A stretch of 34,867 nucleotides of DNA from the NCBI GenBank assembly GCA_021773365.1, contig JAJFKF010000103.1, positions 1 through 34,867 of the forward strand, in the 5' to 3' direction. The translations under genes were made by a program, and so were the position numbers. The DNA comes from Gammaproteobacteria bacterium. Lineage in GTDB: Bacteria > Pseudomonadota > Gammaproteobacteria > Steroidobacterales > Steroidobacteraceae. The notes beneath the pieces were generated by a model. It had not been told where the DNA came from. It saw only the letters and a list, made by a program, of their open reading frames with translations, and made no database searches. Shown one piece after another: positions 23,663-32,562 of this stretch (position 1 is the stretch's first letter; every line of letters starts with the position of its first letter).

Positions 23663-24484
23663 GTGAACAAGAAACGTACAGCCTTGCTGGCAGAGCTGGA
23701 TATTCAGCCTTATCGGCGCCGAGCGAAAGCGGCGTCGGCAAACTCATCCGTTGCGGCGGCCGCTGCCGACGTGTCGCCAGCTGCGGCCGCTCCGTCCGGT
23801 GCACCCGCTCGCCAGCGGGGAGCAAAGAAAGCTGCCTCGAAGGCCGCATCAGCTCCACCAGCTGCATCAACTGCGCTGTCGCCTGGCTGGGCCAAAAAAG
23901 TGGCATCGATGAACTGGCAGGCGCTGCGTGGCGCGGTGGCGGCGTGTACCCAGTGCGGGCTGGAGAAGACCCGTACGCAGACAGTTTTTGGCGTGGGCAA
24001 CGAGGATGCCGACTGGATGTTCATCGGCGAGGCGCCGGGGGCGGATGAGGATCGCAAGGGCGAGCCGTTCGTCGGGCGGGCAGGGCAGCTGCTCACCAGC
24101 ATGATCCAGGCGCTGGGGTTCAAACGTGAGCAGGTCTATATCGCCAACATCCTGCGCTGCCGGCCGCCAGGCAATCGCGAGCCCTCGCCGCAGGAGGCCG
24201 CGCTGTGTTCACCGTTCCTGCAGCGCCAGATCGCGCTGGTGAAACCGCGGATTATTATTGCGGTGGGGCGCATCGCGGCGCAGAACCTGCTGCAGACCGA
24301 CACGCCCATCGGCAAGATGCGCGGGCAGGTGTATCGCTACGGCCCGGACAACATTGCGGTGGTGGTGACCTACCACCCGGCCTACCTGCTGCGTTCGCCC
24401 GGTGAGAAGCGCAAGTCCTGGACAGACCTGAAATTCGCGCGTGAGGTGGCGCGCGGTGATCATGACTCCGGCGGGAATGACTGA
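23663..24484 (+). CDS. Family 4 uracil-DNA glycosylase (4Fe-4S)
   Basis: A 273-residue DNA-repair enzyme that removes uracil from DNA. Residues 1-22 are basic and 23-75 are a low-complexity Ala/Ser/Pro linker; the catalytic domain follows. Iron-sulfur cysteines are C95 and C98 (CTQC), C166 ([10 protein letters not shown]) and C182. Motif A is [20 protein letters not shown] (122-141), and [11 protein letters not shown] (236-246) carries the conserved His. This domain is also related to the phage SPO1 DNA polymerase N-terminal domain. GTG 23663 was chosen: it follows the pssA stop by 8 bases and has GAGAG upstream, whereas earlier starts lie deep inside pssA. The Ala-rich linker is long for the family and varies in homologues. 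Confidence 0.94.
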   Translation: MNKKRTALLAELDIQPYRRRAKAASANSSVAAAAADVSPAAAAPSGAPARQRGAKKAASKAASAPPAASTALSPGWAKKVASMNWQALRGAVAACTQCGLEKTRTQTVFGVGNEDADWMFIGEAPGADEDRKGEPFVGRAGQLLTSMIQALGFKREQVYIANILRCRPPGNREPSPQEAALCSPFLQRQIALVKPRIIIAVGRIAAQNLLQTDTPIGKMRGQVYRYGPDNIAVVVTYHPAYLLRSPGEKRKSWTDLKFAREVARGDHDSGGND

Positions 24485-24989
24485 CGAAGCGCGCGGCGCC
24501 GATCTGCCGCAGGTGCAGTTCCGGCCGATGCGTCTGGAGGACGTCGCCGCTGCGACGCGACTGGAGCAGGACACCTATGCGTTTCCGTGGACCGAGGGCA
24601 TTTTCCGCGACTGCCTGCGCGTGCGTTACGACTGTCGTGTGATCGACCTGAACGGAGACGTGGTCGGCTACGGCATCATGTCCAGCGGCGCGGAGGAGGC
24701 ACACATCCTGAATGTCTGTGTTCATCGCGAGCTGCGCTGCCGCGGGCTGGGGCGGCACATGATCCAGATGCTGCTCGACAGTGCTGGCCAGGCGGGAATG
24801 CGCCAGGCCTTCCTTGAAGTACGCCCGTCAAATGTCTCAGCGGTGCGGCTGTATCAGACGCTGGGCTTCGAGCAGGTCGGTTTGCGCAAGGGCTACTATC
24901 AATCCGGCAGCCAGGCCGCGGGCGGGCGCGAGGATGCGGTGGTGTTCAAGCTTGATCTGGCTGTTGGGATGCCCGGCCCCATCGAGTAA
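24477..24989 (+). CDS. rimI: Ribosomal protein S18-alanine N-acetyltransferase
   Basis: A 170-residue GNAT acetyltransferase. The acetyl-CoA loop is RCRGLGRHM, and the RimI-type stretches are [14 protein letters not shown] near the N-terminus and [20 protein letters not shown]. This combination is characteristic of RimI, which acetylates the N-terminal Ala of S18. The C-terminal [11 protein letters not shown] also fits. ATG 24477 overlaps the glycosylase stop by 8 bases; ATG 24462 is an alternative. In many proteobacteria rimI lies with tsaB; here it is instead behind pssA and the glycosylase. Confidence 0.92.
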   Translation: MTDEARGADLPQVQFRPMRLEDVAAATRLEQDTYAFPWTEGIFRDCLRVRYDCRVIDLNGDVVGYGIMSSGAEEAHILNVCVHRELRCRGLGRHMIQMLLDSAGQAGMRQAFLEVRPSNVSAVRLYQTLGFEQVGLRKGYYQSGSQAAGGREDAVVFKLDLAVGMPGPIE

Positions 24990-25008
24990 CCCATTTCCAT
25001 GGTCTCTC

Positions 25009-25884
25009 TCAGCCGCCGCTCAACGCAGCCCGCAACGCCTTGATCTGTTCCGCCACTTCCGTGAACAACTGTTTGCAGTCCTCGGTGCTCAGATGCAACC
25101 GCTGGAATGCCAACCCCTCGGTCACGGTGTTGTCGAGCAGTTCACGTTGCAACACGCAAACCTCGAGCGCCCTGGCCGCTACCAGCACATCGGTCAGCCC
25201 GTCGGCGTTGCGCTCGTTGTCGGGCATGTTTTGCTGCGCGATGGCGGTGTTGATGTCTTCCGGGAATTTCCAGTGCTTCAAAATCAGGCCGGCAATGCGT
25301 GGATGCCACTTGCGCACCATGTCCCGCCAGGCTTCGTTGTTGGCGTACTCCGTGAACCTGCGCGGATCGGAGATGATGAAATACAGCTCGCCGATGTTGT
25401 GCATCAGGCCGCACATCAAGGCGACGTCGGGTTTGGCAGCGCCGCTGTGGCGCGCCAGCACATAGGCGATGGATGCGATTGAGGCGCCTTTGCGCCATAA
25501 CTCGCGCATGTAGGGGCGCAGCGCGGCGTCACCGCTGCCAAGCTGCATCTGCTGTACAGAGAACGACACGGCCGTGCATCGCACCAGCTGATGACCGACC
25601 TGGGTCAGGGCTCGCTGCAGGTCGGTGATCGGCTTGGCGGATGGATTGAGGAAAGCGGAATTGGCGAGCTTCATGATGCGCGCCGCCAGTGCGGCATCGG
25701 CGCTTACCACTTTCGCCACCTGCTCGCGCGATGCGCGAGGATCATCCAGGACTTTCTGTACCCTCAAGGCGATATCGGGTAGCGATGGCAGGCGTACATC
25801 ACCCGATGCCAGATCGCGCGATAGCTTGAGGACAACTGCATCCGGCCTCAAAGCCGGTGCGGGTTTTGGTTCTTTATGGCTCAT
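25009..25884 (-). CDS. HDOD domain protein
   Basis: A 291-residue protein, mostly one HDOD domain (about 25-235): LPSLPDIALRVQKVLDDPRA, ADAALAARIMKLANSAFLNP, then the metal-like site region GLMHNIGELYFI. Stand-alone HDOD proteins are linked to signal transduction and stress responses, but a general enzymatic role is not established. The frame is open to 26001; ATG 25884 is preferred because it gives a normal N-terminus and has GGAA upstream, while the extension looks like non-coding sequence. It is transcribed toward rimI, with 19 bases between the stops. Confidence 0.86.
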   Translation of the reverse strand: MSHKEPKPAPALRPDAVVLKLSRDLASGDVRLPSLPDIALRVQKVLDDPRASREQVAKVVSADAALAARIMKLANSAFLNPSAKPITDLQRALTQVGHQLVRCTAVSFSVQQMQLGSGDAALRPYMRELWRKGASIASIAYVLARHSGAAKPDVALMCGLMHNIGELYFIISDPRRFTEYANNEAWRDMVRKWHPRIAGLILKHWKFPEDINTAIAQQNMPDNERNADGLTDVLVAARALEVCVLQRELLDNTVTEGLAFQRLHLSTEDCKQLFTEVAEQIKALRAALSGG

Positions 25885-26071
25885 TTCGTTTCCGCATTTT
25901 GTCACGCAAAGGGATTGATGACTGTCAACTGACGGTCGATTATCTGCTGATTGGACTTCCCACGGAAAAGTAGACATCTCCGGGCTATGTCGGCGGCTCA
26001 ATTATAGGCATCCCAACTGGCCCAGAGTGTACCTGGAGGTCAGTTCGGCAGTTTCGACTTCTGCCCGCCGT

Positions 26072-26100
26072 ACGTCCGCTTTGGGGTCGAACACGGACGT
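26072..26100 (-). terminator. Weak hairpin after the second toxin-antitoxin pair
   Basis: ACGTCCG (26072-26078) and CGGACGT (26094-26100) could form a 7-base stem with a 15-base loop, 28 bases beyond the antitoxin stop. There is no clear T-run on the minus strand, so a termination role is only possible. The sequence around it has no gene. Confidence 0.25.
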
Positions 26101-26127
26101 TGTTCCATATCGCGTTGCATTGGCCGG

Positions 26128-26490
26128 CTACGCTACCGCTCGCAAATCGAAATCGGCATGAATTACGTCGTAGGGCACATGCACCTTACTGTCTTCGGTG
26201 CGATCGATCAGGCCATACTCCATGAGCACCCCTACATCCTCATGCACGCGCTTTACGTCACGGTTGAGCTCTCGTGCCAACCCGCGCACGCTGCTAGGCC
26301 CAAGCGCCTGCAGCCGCTCGATCAGTTCCCAGCGCTTTGGACTCAGTACGCGAAAAAGCGCGGCGGGAGACTCGAAATGCAGCACCGTGCCGCCGGACTT
26401 CCCCGTCCTCCACGCCTTGACGAATCGCTCGCCCATGGCCTTGATGGCGGCGTCAGTATCCTTATGAATTCTAATCGTTGCGGTTTTCAT
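26128..26490 (-). CDS. HTH antitoxin, TumA / HVO_A0114-like (second copy)
   Basis: A 120-residue winged-helix protein. An N-terminal arm (MKTATIRIHKDTDAAIKAMG) precedes LSPKRWELIERLQALG (about 49-64), VRGLARELNRDVKRVHEDVG (about 68-87) and the tail YDVIHADFDLRAVA. It aligns along its length with the first-copy antitoxin at 4003-4344. The start overlaps the toxin stop (ATGA) and has GGAGG 5 bases upstream. It should neutralise the toxin and repress the shared promoter through the inverted repeats at 26772-26816. It lies about 240 bases upstream of the HDOD start, so the genes are probably separate units. Confidence 0.8.
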   Translation of the reverse strand: MKTATIRIHKDTDAAIKAMGERFVKAWRTGKSGGTVLHFESPAALFRVLSPKRWELIERLQALGPSSVRGLARELNRDVKRVHEDVGVLMEYGLIDRTEDSKVHVPYDVIHADFDLRAVA

Positions 26491-26771
26491 GATGACCTCC
26501 GCTTAGCAACGTCCGCGAGAAAATCGCGGACCAGGGTTTTCACGTCCTTGAAGGTATAAGGCTCCTCCGTGCTGCCCACGTGCCGGTGATCGCCCTTTCC
26601 GCGCTCATTGTCGTAGCTGACGATGCGCTTTCCGGACCGGCCGTAGAAGAGCCGATACTTGTACGGGTGGCTGCTGCCCTCCACGTGCTGCGGCACTCGC
26701 CAAATCACCATCTCCACGATATGACCATCATCAAAATCCAGACGGTCGCGGTGAAGCAGGGTGGCCTTCAT
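26487..26771 (-). CDS. TumE/DUF6516-like toxin (second copy)
   Basis: A 94-residue paralogue of the toxin at 3710-4006, with EMVIW, YKYRL, YDNERGKGDHRHV, EEPYTFKDVKTL and a final RDFLADV. The frame is open to 26828, but ATG 26771 is chosen because the promoter (-35 TTGACA, extended -10) lies inside the upstream extension and because the first copy begins at the matching residue. There is no Shine-Dalgarno before ATG 26771: the bases immediately 5' are the operator palindrome, and transcription would start at or next to the A of ATG, so the mRNA is probably leaderless. The antitoxin that follows has a strong ribosome-binding site. Confidence 0.8.
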   Translation of the reverse strand: MKATLLHRDRLDFDDGHIVEMVIWRVPQHVEGSSHPYKYRLFYGRSGKRIVSYDNERGKGDHRHVGSTEEPYTFKDVKTLVRDFLADVAKRRSS

Positions 26772-26806
26772 GTTGGCAATTATGCCAACAACATAGGTGT
26801 TGTCAA
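26772..26806 (-). promoter_or_regulatory. Sigma-70-type promoter of the second toxin-antitoxin operon, probably leaderless
   Basis: On the minus strand a perfect -35 TTGACA (26806-26801) is followed after 16 bases by CATAAT (26784-26779) with a TGG directly before it, an extended -10. Seven bases then lead to the toxin ATG at 26771. Initiation 6-8 bases after the -10 would put the first nucleotide on or beside the start codon. Confidence 0.75.
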
Positions 26807-26816
26807 TTGAGCCAAC
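26772..26816. promoter_or_regulatory. Two operator-like inverted repeats over the toxin-antitoxin promoter
   Basis: GTTGGCAATTATGCCAAC (26772-26789) has perfect 6-base arms and covers the -10. GTTGTCAATTGAGCCAAC (26799-26816) has one arm change and covers the -35. Both share GTTGnCAATT; the centres are 27 bases apart. The position over both promoter elements fits autorepression by the HTH antitoxin. Confidence 0.7.
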
Positions 26817-26990
26817 ACTTGAAGGCATTCCGCGAGGCGAATGAAACCGCGTGGCTTCCCCGGACTGATACAGGGCTGGTAGGCCTGCCGGCGGATGGCT
26901 TAAAGTAGCCTTATCTCCCGGGAATCAAGTAGATCAAGGGCTTAGGTAACCTGAGGCCTTCCTGGGGGGTGCCCGTGTAGCTTCAAAAAA

Positions 26991-27012
26991 TGTGTACATA
27001 CCTGTGTACATA
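26991..27012. repeat. Tandem TGTGTACATA direct repeat before prfC
   Basis: TGTGTACATA occurs at 26991-27000 and 27003-27012, a 12-base period, ending 17 bases before the prfC ATG. Each copy includes the palindrome TGTACA. It could be a regulator site or arm-type integrase sites left by a mobile element; the roughly 160 bases upstream hold no gene. Confidence 0.6.
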
Positions 27013-27029
27013 GTAGGAAAAGAGCAGCG

Positions 27030-28631
27030 ATGACAGACGACGTAAGTGCCGGAGAAATAAGGAAAAGAAGGACATTTGCCATCATCTCCCACCCCGATGC
27101 CGGCAAGACCACGCTGACCGAGAAGTTTCTGCTGTTCGGTGGCGCCATCCAGCTCGCCGGCACGGTGAAGGGCCGCAAGGCCGCCCGGCATGCCACCTCG
27201 GACTGGATGCGGCTGGAGCAGCAGCGCGGTATTTCCGTGACCTCCTCGGTGATGCAGTTCCCCTACAAGGGTCGCATCGTCAATCTGCTGGACACTCCGG
27301 GTCACGAGGACTTTTCCGAGGACACCTATCGCACGCTCACCGCGGTTGATTCGGCGCTGATGGTTATCGACTGCGCCAAGGGCGTGGAGGCGCGCACCAT
27401 CAAGCTGATGGAAGTCTGCCGCCTGCGCGATACGCCCATCATGACCTTCATCAACAAGCTGGACCGCGACGGCCGCGAGCCGCTGGAACTGCTCGACGAG
27501 ATCGAGCGGGTGCTGGGCATCCAGTGCACGCCGGTGACCTGGCCCATCGGCATGGGCCGTGAGTTGAAGGGTATCTACCATCTGCTCGAGGACCGTATCT
27601 ACGTCTACACGGAAAGCGCGCGCGGGCGTATGGGCACCAATCGGCTGATCGAGGGCCTGCATAGTGAGGCTGCTGCCGAGCTGCTCGGCGACGATGCTGC
27701 TGCGTTTATCGAACAGGTGGAGCTGGTGCGCGGCGCCAGTCCCGCATTTGATCGGCAGGCCTACCTGGCGGCGAAGCAGACGCCGGTGTTCTTTGGATCA
27801 GCCATCAATGATTTCGGTGTGGAGGAGCTGCTTGCGGCTTTTGTCGAATACGCACCATCGCCGCAGGCCTGTGAAGCCGCCGAGCGTATGGTCGAGGTGC
27901 AGGAACCGAAGCTCACCGGCTTCGTGTTCAAGGTGCAGGCCAACATGGATCCGGGTCACCGCGATCGCGTGGCTTTCCTGCGGCTGTGCTCCGGGCGCTA
28001 CAGCAAGGGCATGCGATTGCATCATGTGCGTCTGGGTAAGGAGGTGCGCGTGGGCGATGCGCTGACCTTTCTCGCTGCTGATCGCGAACAGGCCGATGAT
28101 GCCTGGGCGGGCGACATCCTGGGTCTGCATAATCATGGCACCATCAATATCGGGGATACCTTCACCGAGGGCGAGCGGCTGAACTTCACCGGCGTGCCGA
28201 ACTTCGCGCCGGAGCTGTTCCGCCGCGCGGTGCTGCGCGACCCGTTGCGCATGAAGGCGTTGCAGAAGGGTCTGTCGCAGCTGTGCGAGGAGGGCGCTAC
28301 GCAGCTGTTCAAGCCGCTGCGCAACAATGATCTGATTCTCGGCGCGGTGGGGCCGCTGCAGTTCGAGGTTGTGGCTTTCCGGCTGCAGGACGAGTATGGC
28401 GTGCAGTGCGCCTTTGAGTCGGTGGATGTGTTCACGGCGCGGTGGGTGTACTGCAATGATGAGAAGAAGCTCGAGGAACTGAGAAACAAGGCGCACGGCA
28501 ATCTGGCGGTGGATCATTCGGGGGCGCTGGTTTATCTGGCGCCTACGCGGGTGAATCTGTCGTTGACGGTTGAGCGGTGGCCTGATGTGCAGTTCCGGGA
28601 GACGCGGGAGCATATGGCTGTTGTGGGATAG
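27030..28631 (+). CDS. prfC: Peptide chain release factor 3
   Basis: A 533-residue translational GTPase that removes RF1 or RF2 from the ribosome after peptide release. G1 is [12 protein letters not shown] (20-31), the effector region contains [17 protein letters not shown] (63-79), G3 is DTPGHEDF (88-95) and G4 is NKLDRDG (142-148). Domains II and III follow (about 285-530). Length and order match RF3, and [17 protein letters not shown] distinguishes it from EF-G and TypA. ATG 27030 has AAGAG about 7 bases upstream. It is followed by palindrome C and then an MFS gene on the same strand. In some bacteria the 5' end of prfC is an integration site for SXT/R391-type elements. Confidence 0.97.
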   Translation: MTDDVSAGEIRKRRTFAIISHPDAGKTTLTEKFLLFGGAIQLAGTVKGRKAARHATSDWMRLEQQRGISVTSSVMQFPYKGRIVNLLDTPGHEDFSEDTYRTLTAVDSALMVIDCAKGVEARTIKLMEVCRLRDTPIMTFINKLDRDGREPLELLDEIERVLGIQCTPVTWPIGMGRELKGIYHLLEDRIYVYTESARGRMGTNRLIEGLHSEAAAELLGDDAAAFIEQVELVRGASPAFDRQAYLAAKQTPVFFGSAINDFGVEELLAAFVEYAPSPQACEAAERMVEVQEPKLTGFVFKVQANMDPGHRDRVAFLRLCSGRYSKGMRLHHVRLGKEVRVGDALTFLAADREQADDAWAGDILGLHNHGTINIGDTFTEGERLNFTGVPNFAPELFRRAVLRDPLRMKALQKGLSQLCEEGATQLFKPLRNNDLILGAVGPLQFEVVAFRLQDEYGVQCAFESVDVFTARWVYCNDEKKLEELRNKAHGNLAVDHSGALVYLAPTRVNLSLTVERWPDVQFRETREHMAVVG

Positions 28632-28639
28632 TTGGGGCT

Positions 28640-28714
28640 GGGCCGGAGGCCAGAGTTATCCACAATTCAAGGGGGGGATTCCCGTGAATTGTGGATAACT
28701 CTGGCCTCCGGCCC
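28640..28714. repeat. Perfect 30-base palindrome with two inverted DnaA boxes (element C)
   Basis: Arms at 28640-28669 and 28685-28714 are perfectly complementary over 30 bases around a 15-base loop. Each arm contains a consensus DnaA box: TTATCCACA at 28656-28664 and its complement TGTGGATAA at 28690-28698. It starts 9 bases after the prfC stop. There is no T-run, so intrinsic termination is uncertain. It does not share the inner sequence of elements A and B. Confidence 0.85.
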
Positions 28715-28745
28715 GGCGCGGCACGGGAGAGTTTGGGAGATTCAA

Positions 28746-29999
28746 GTGAAATCGACTTTCTTGAAGCGGCCTGTGCTCTCCTGGGCCTTGTATGACTGGG
28801 GTAATTCCGCCTTTGCCACCACTGTGATGGCTGGCTTTTTTCCGGTGTTCTTCAAGCAGTACTGGAGCGCCGGTGCGGACGTCACCGTCAGCACCTTTCG
28901 GCTGGGCATGATCAACGGCATTGCCAGCCTGGCTATCGCGCTGATGGCGCCGTTGCTCGGCGCCATGGCTGATCGCGGCGGGACACGGGTGAAATTGCTG
29001 GCGATGTTCACCGTGCTGGGCGTGGCCATGTGTGCCGGCCTGTACTGGGTGGAGCGTGGGGACTGGTTGATGGCGGCCGTGTTCTACGCCATGGCTTCGG
29101 TGGGTTTCTGGGGTGGTGTGACTTTCAACGACTCGCTGCTGCTCGATGTCGCCGACCGGGCGTCGCTCGACCGGGTATCCGCCTACGGCTACGCCCTGGG
29201 CTATCTCGGCGGTGGCGTGCTGTTTCTCGTCAATGTAGTCATGACGCTCAAGCCGCAGTTGTTCGGTCTGGCCGATGCGGCGGCGGCGGTGCGCTTGTCA
29301 TTTCTGATGGTGGCGGTCTGGTGGGCGGTATTTACTGTACCGTTGCTGCTGTTTGTCCGTGAGAAGCAGCCGGCCACGCCGCTTGGACCGGGGGCAGCTT
29401 TCGGCGCCGGCTGGAGGGAACTGGGTTTGACGTTGCGGTCGCTGCGCAGCTATCGGCCGGTAATGCTGTTTCTGCTGGCCTACTGGTTGTACATCGACGG
29501 CGTCGGCACCGTGATCAAGATGGCGGTGGACTATGGATTGTCGCTGGGATTCCCGACCGCCAGTCTCATCACGGCGCTGCTGGTTACCCAGTTTGTGGCC
29601 TTTCCTTCGGCACTGGCCTTCGGCTGGCTGGGCGAGCGCCTGGGTGCGCGCACCGGCATTCTCATTGCCATCGGCGTGTACTTCGCCATCACATTCTGGG
29701 CGTACTTCCTCGACACCGTGGAGGAGTTCTACGCCATGGCGGTGGTCATCGGGCTGGTGCAGGGCGGGGTGCAGAGTCTGAGTCGCTCCTTCTACGGGCG
29801 GCTGGTGCCGGCGGAGAAGGCCGGAGAATTCTTTGGCTTCTTCAACATGATGGGCAAGTTCGCAGCCATACTGGGCCCCCTGCTGATGGGCTGGGTGGCG
29901 CTGACGACGCAAAGTTCCCGCCTGGCCATCATGTCCATTGCCGTACTGTTTGCAGCCGGCGGAGTGTTGCTGTGCTTTGTGAAGGAGGAGCGCGCATGA
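28746..29999 (+). CDS. MFS transporter, UMF1 (Atg22-like) family
   Basis: A 417-residue membrane protein with about 12 helices. The beginning, RPVLSWALYDWGNSAFATTV (8-27), is diagnostic of the UMF1 family, which includes fungal Atg22 vacuolar effluxers; bacterial substrates are mostly unknown. Other family stretches are APLLGAMADRGG (about 73-84), LAYWLYIDGVGT (second half) and GGVQSLSRSFYGRLVPAEKA (about 341-360). GTG 28746 is the start, with GGGAG upstream. The frame is open back to the prfC stop, but that extension would run through palindrome C and is unlikely to be translated. It overlaps the next gene by ATGA. Confidence 0.9.
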   Translation: MKSTFLKRPVLSWALYDWGNSAFATTVMAGFFPVFFKQYWSAGADVTVSTFRLGMINGIASLAIALMAPLLGAMADRGGTRVKLLAMFTVLGVAMCAGLYWVERGDWLMAAVFYAMASVGFWGGVTFNDSLLLDVADRASLDRVSAYGYALGYLGGGVLFLVNVVMTLKPQLFGLADAAAAVRLSFLMVAVWWAVFTVPLLLFVREKQPATPLGPGAAFGAGWRELGLTLRSLRSYRPVMLFLLAYWLYIDGVGTVIKMAVDYGLSLGFPTASLITALLVTQFVAFPSALAFGWLGERLGARTGILIAIGVYFAITFWAYFLDTVEEFYAMAVVIGLVQGGVQSLSRSFYGRLVPAEKAGEFFGFFNMMGKFAAILGPLLMGWVALTTQSSRLAIMSIAVLFAAGGVLLCFVKEERA

Positions 30000-30451
30000 A
30001 AGTTCTGCTGCCGGTTCTGTCGCTCGCGGTGCTGTTGGCCGGTTGCGCGGGTCTCATGCCAAAGCTCGAGCCGCCGCAGCTGTCGATATCCAATGTCGAA
30101 CTGCTCGACAGCAGTCTGTGGGAACAGCGCCTGCGGGTACGCATGCGCGTGCGTAATCCCAATGACCGCGCGCTGCCTGTCCGCGGCCTGACCTATGCGC
30201 TGGAGGTGGGCGGACAGGAGCTGGCGCAGGGTGTTGCTGATAACAGCTTTGTCGTGCCGGCGCTGGGGGAAACGCAGTTCGACATGACGGTGACCACCAG
30301 CATGGCGCTGACGCTGCTGCGCCTGGCCAGTCGCGGCGGGGGTTCGTCCGGTGGTGAGATTGAATACCGCCTGCACGGCAAGGTTTCCCTGTCTCAGGGG
30401 CTGCTGCGCAGCATTCCGTTCGAGGATCGCGGCAGCTTCAGTCTGAAGTAG
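29996..30451 (+). CDS. LEA14-like (LEA type 2) lipoprotein
   Basis: A 151-residue lipoprotein. The signal peptide ends with lipobox LAGC (Cys18 in VLLAGCAGLMP). The mature part is a LEA14/WHy-type beta-sandwich: LSISNVELLDSSLWEQRLRV, the family-defining RVRNPNDRALPVRGLTYAL, and QFDMTVTTSMALTLL. In bacteria these are envelope proteins of unknown molecular function; plant relatives respond to desiccation. ATG 29996 overlaps the MFS stop, so the two are translationally coupled and may work together in the envelope. Its end overlaps the convergent kinase gene by 14 bases. Confidence 0.87.
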   Translation: MKVLLPVLSLAVLLAGCAGLMPKLEPPQLSISNVELLDSSLWEQRLRVRMRVRNPNDRALPVRGLTYALEVGGQELAQGVADNSFVVPALGETQFDMTVTTSMALTLLRLASRGGGSSGGEIEYRLHGKVSLSQGLLRSIPFEDRGSFSLK

Positions 30452-32543
30452 CGCCAGCCGGCTGTTGCGTGCGCGCTGGTTGCTCCTGCAGCCCGGGATG
30501 CATGGCCCGTTGCAGGGCCGGCCCCAGTTCGGCTGACATCTGCGGCTTGAGCACGACTTCATCGATGCCCAACTGCTCGGCGCGTTGCCAATCGTCGGAA
30601 CTGAGATAGCCGGAGGCGATGACGACTGGCACCTCCGGACGCAGACGGTGAAGTTCTTCCACCAGTTGCAGTCCGGACATGCCGGGCATGGCGTTGTCCG
30701 TGATCACCGCATCATATGCTTCGGGACGGGCGCGGAACTCCGCCAGGGCCTGGGAGCCGCCAGTGCAGGTGGTGACGCGGTACCCCAGGCGCTCGAGCAG
30801 GCGGCGGGCCAGCAGCAGCTGCGTGTCCTCGTCATCCACGTACAGGATGCGCTGTCCCGGGGTTACAACCAGGGCGGCACGGTCCCGCGCGGTCTGCAGC
30901 TGGTCCGGATCGACGGCTGGGAAGTACAGGTGAAACGTTGTGCCGTGTCCCGGCTGGCTCTCCACGGTCACGACACCATCATGGTTCTTGATGATTCCGT
31001 GTACCACTGACAGTCCCAGGCCCGTGCCTTCCCCCGGCGCCCTGGTGGTGAAGAACGGTTCGAACAGATGAGCCATGGTGGCCTTGTCCATGCCGCAGCC
31101 ATTGTCGCTGATACTCAAATGCACATATTGCCCGGCGGGCAGATCGGGCGTGGTGACATCGTCGGCGCTCACGGCCTCAGTGCGCATCTCGATGCGGCCT
31201 TTGTGGCCCCTGTGGCCCTCGATCGCATGCACGGCATTGGTGGACAGGTTCATCACGATCTGGTGCATCTGGGTCGCATCGGCAAATACCGTCGGGCTGT
31301 CCGGCGCGAAGTGCGTGCGCAGCTCAATATTGCGTGGCAGCGTGGCGCGCAGCAATTGCACGGCTTCCTCGATCAGCGCCGGCAGCTGCAGCACTTCGCG
31401 GTGCGGTTTTTCACGGCGGGAGAAGCGCAGAATCTGCCGTACGAGATCAGAGGCTCTCTGGCCACCGGTATGGATTTGTGCGAAGCGCTCGCTGGCAGGG
31501 TGGGATTCGTCGAGATCCATCCGTCCCAGCTCGGCGTGGGCGGCGATGGCGCTGAGGATGTTGTTGAAGTCATGGGCGATGCCACCGGCCAGGGTGCCCA
31601 GCGCCTCCATGCGTTGCGCGCGCTCCAGTGCATGCTCGGCTTCGCGCTGGCGCTGTTCGGCTGCCTTGCGTTCGCTGATGTCGGTAATCATGCCGAGCGC
31701 GCCGGTGTAGTTTCCGTCCTCGTCGACCATCGGACTGCCCGAAACCAGCGTCCAGACCTTGCTGCCGTCCTTGTGAGTCAGGCGCAGCTCCTGCTGTCCG
31801 CTGGCGCCCTGCATCCAGTGCGCCAGGCTTTCGCGTACGGCTTCGCGCATGGCGGGCTCGATGAAATCGAGCACGCTGTGCCCGAACACCTCCGGTGGGC
31901 TGTAACCGAGCATTTCAGCCAGGCGGCGGTTGGCGAAAGTGATGCGCCAGTCGGAGTCGACAGTGCAGATGCCCTCATAGGAAGTGTTGATCAGCTGGCG
32001 CAGCCGCGCCTCGCTGCGGCGCAGGGCCTGCTCATCCTGGTCGCGCACGATGGCGATGGTGGCCAGGTGGGTGGCGGCATCCACCCACTCGATTTCCTGC
32101 TGCGTTGGACCACGCGGTTCGTGGTAGTACATGGCGAAGGTGCCAAGCACTTCGCGCTCGGCGGAGAAGATCGGGCTCGACCAGCAGGCGCGCAGGTCGT
32201 GCGGCAGCGCAAATTGATGATAGTCGCTCCAGAAAGGGTGCGAGGCGATGTCCTCGACGATGACGCGCTCGCCGCGATAGGCGGCGGTGCCGCAGGAGCC
32301 GGCGGCAGGTCCTATGCTCAATCCGGCGATGGCGCGGGTATAGGCCGGGGGCAGGCTGGGAGCGGCCCCGGGGCGCATGCATTTGTGTTCGCGGTCCAGC
32401 AGCAGGATTGAACAGAGCATGCCGCCAGCCTGATGCTCCACCAGCGTGACAATGTCTTCCAGCAGTTCGGGCAGCGGCGCGCCCGTCGCGATCCGTTCGA
32501 GCACACAGCGTTCATCCGTGCCAAAGGGCTGGGAATGCAGCAT
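30438..32543 (-). CDS. Hybrid sensor histidine kinase (GAF-PAS-HisKA-HATPase-REC)
   Basis: A 701-residue soluble kinase with no membrane helix. GAF domain (about 15-168, with [20 protein letters not shown]), PAS/PAC (about 176-295, with [20 protein letters not shown] and DISERK), then HisKA with [16 protein letters not shown] (His324). The ATPase domain has [21 protein letters not shown] (479-486) and GEGTGLGLS (504-512). The C-terminal receiver (about 564-680) has acidic residues D570-D571, acceptor D616 ([12 protein letters not shown]) and KPQ. It should sense a cytoplasmic small molecule or redox/light cue; the ligand is unknown. No response regulator with an output domain is adjacent, so it is an orphan here. 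It lies 19 bases downstream of the MtfA-like gene. Confidence 0.94.
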   Translation of the reverse strand: MLHSQPFGTDERCVLERIATGAPLPELLEDIVTLVEHQAGGMLCSILLLDREHKCMRPGAAPSLPPAYTRAIAGLSIGPAAGSCGTAAYRGERVIVEDIASHPFWSDYHQFALPHDLRACWSSPIFSAEREVLGTFAMYYHEPRGPTQQEIEWVDAATHLATIAIVRDQDEQALRRSEARLRQLINTSYEGICTVDSDWRITFANRRLAEMLGYSPPEVFGHSVLDFIEPAMREAVRESLAHWMQGASGQQELRLTHKDGSKVWTLVSGSPMVDEDGNYTGALGMITDISERKAAEQRQREAEHALERAQRMEALGTLAGGIAHDFNNILSAIAAHAELGRMDLDESHPASERFAQIHTGGQRASDLVRQILRFSRREKPHREVLQLPALIEEAVQLLRATLPRNIELRTHFAPDSPTVFADATQMHQIVMNLSTNAVHAIEGHRGHKGRIEMRTEAVSADDVTTPDLPAGQYVHLSISDNGCGMDKATMAHLFEPFFTTRAPGEGTGLGLSVVHGIIKNHDGVVTVESQPGHGTTFHLYFPAVDPDQLQTARDRAALVVTPGQRILYVDDEDTQLLLARRLLERLGYRVTTCTGGSQALAEFRARPEAYDAVITDNAMPGMSGLQLVEELHRLRPEVPVVIASGYLSSDDWQRAEQLGIDEVVLKPQMSAELGPALQRAMHPGLQEQPARTQQPAGATSD

Positions 32544-32562
32544 CTCAGGATAATGGTCCAGG

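Noticed and set aside
19811-28714. The palindromes as a CRISPR array
   Set aside because: There are only three copies kilobases apart with different arms, no regular spacers and no cas genes.
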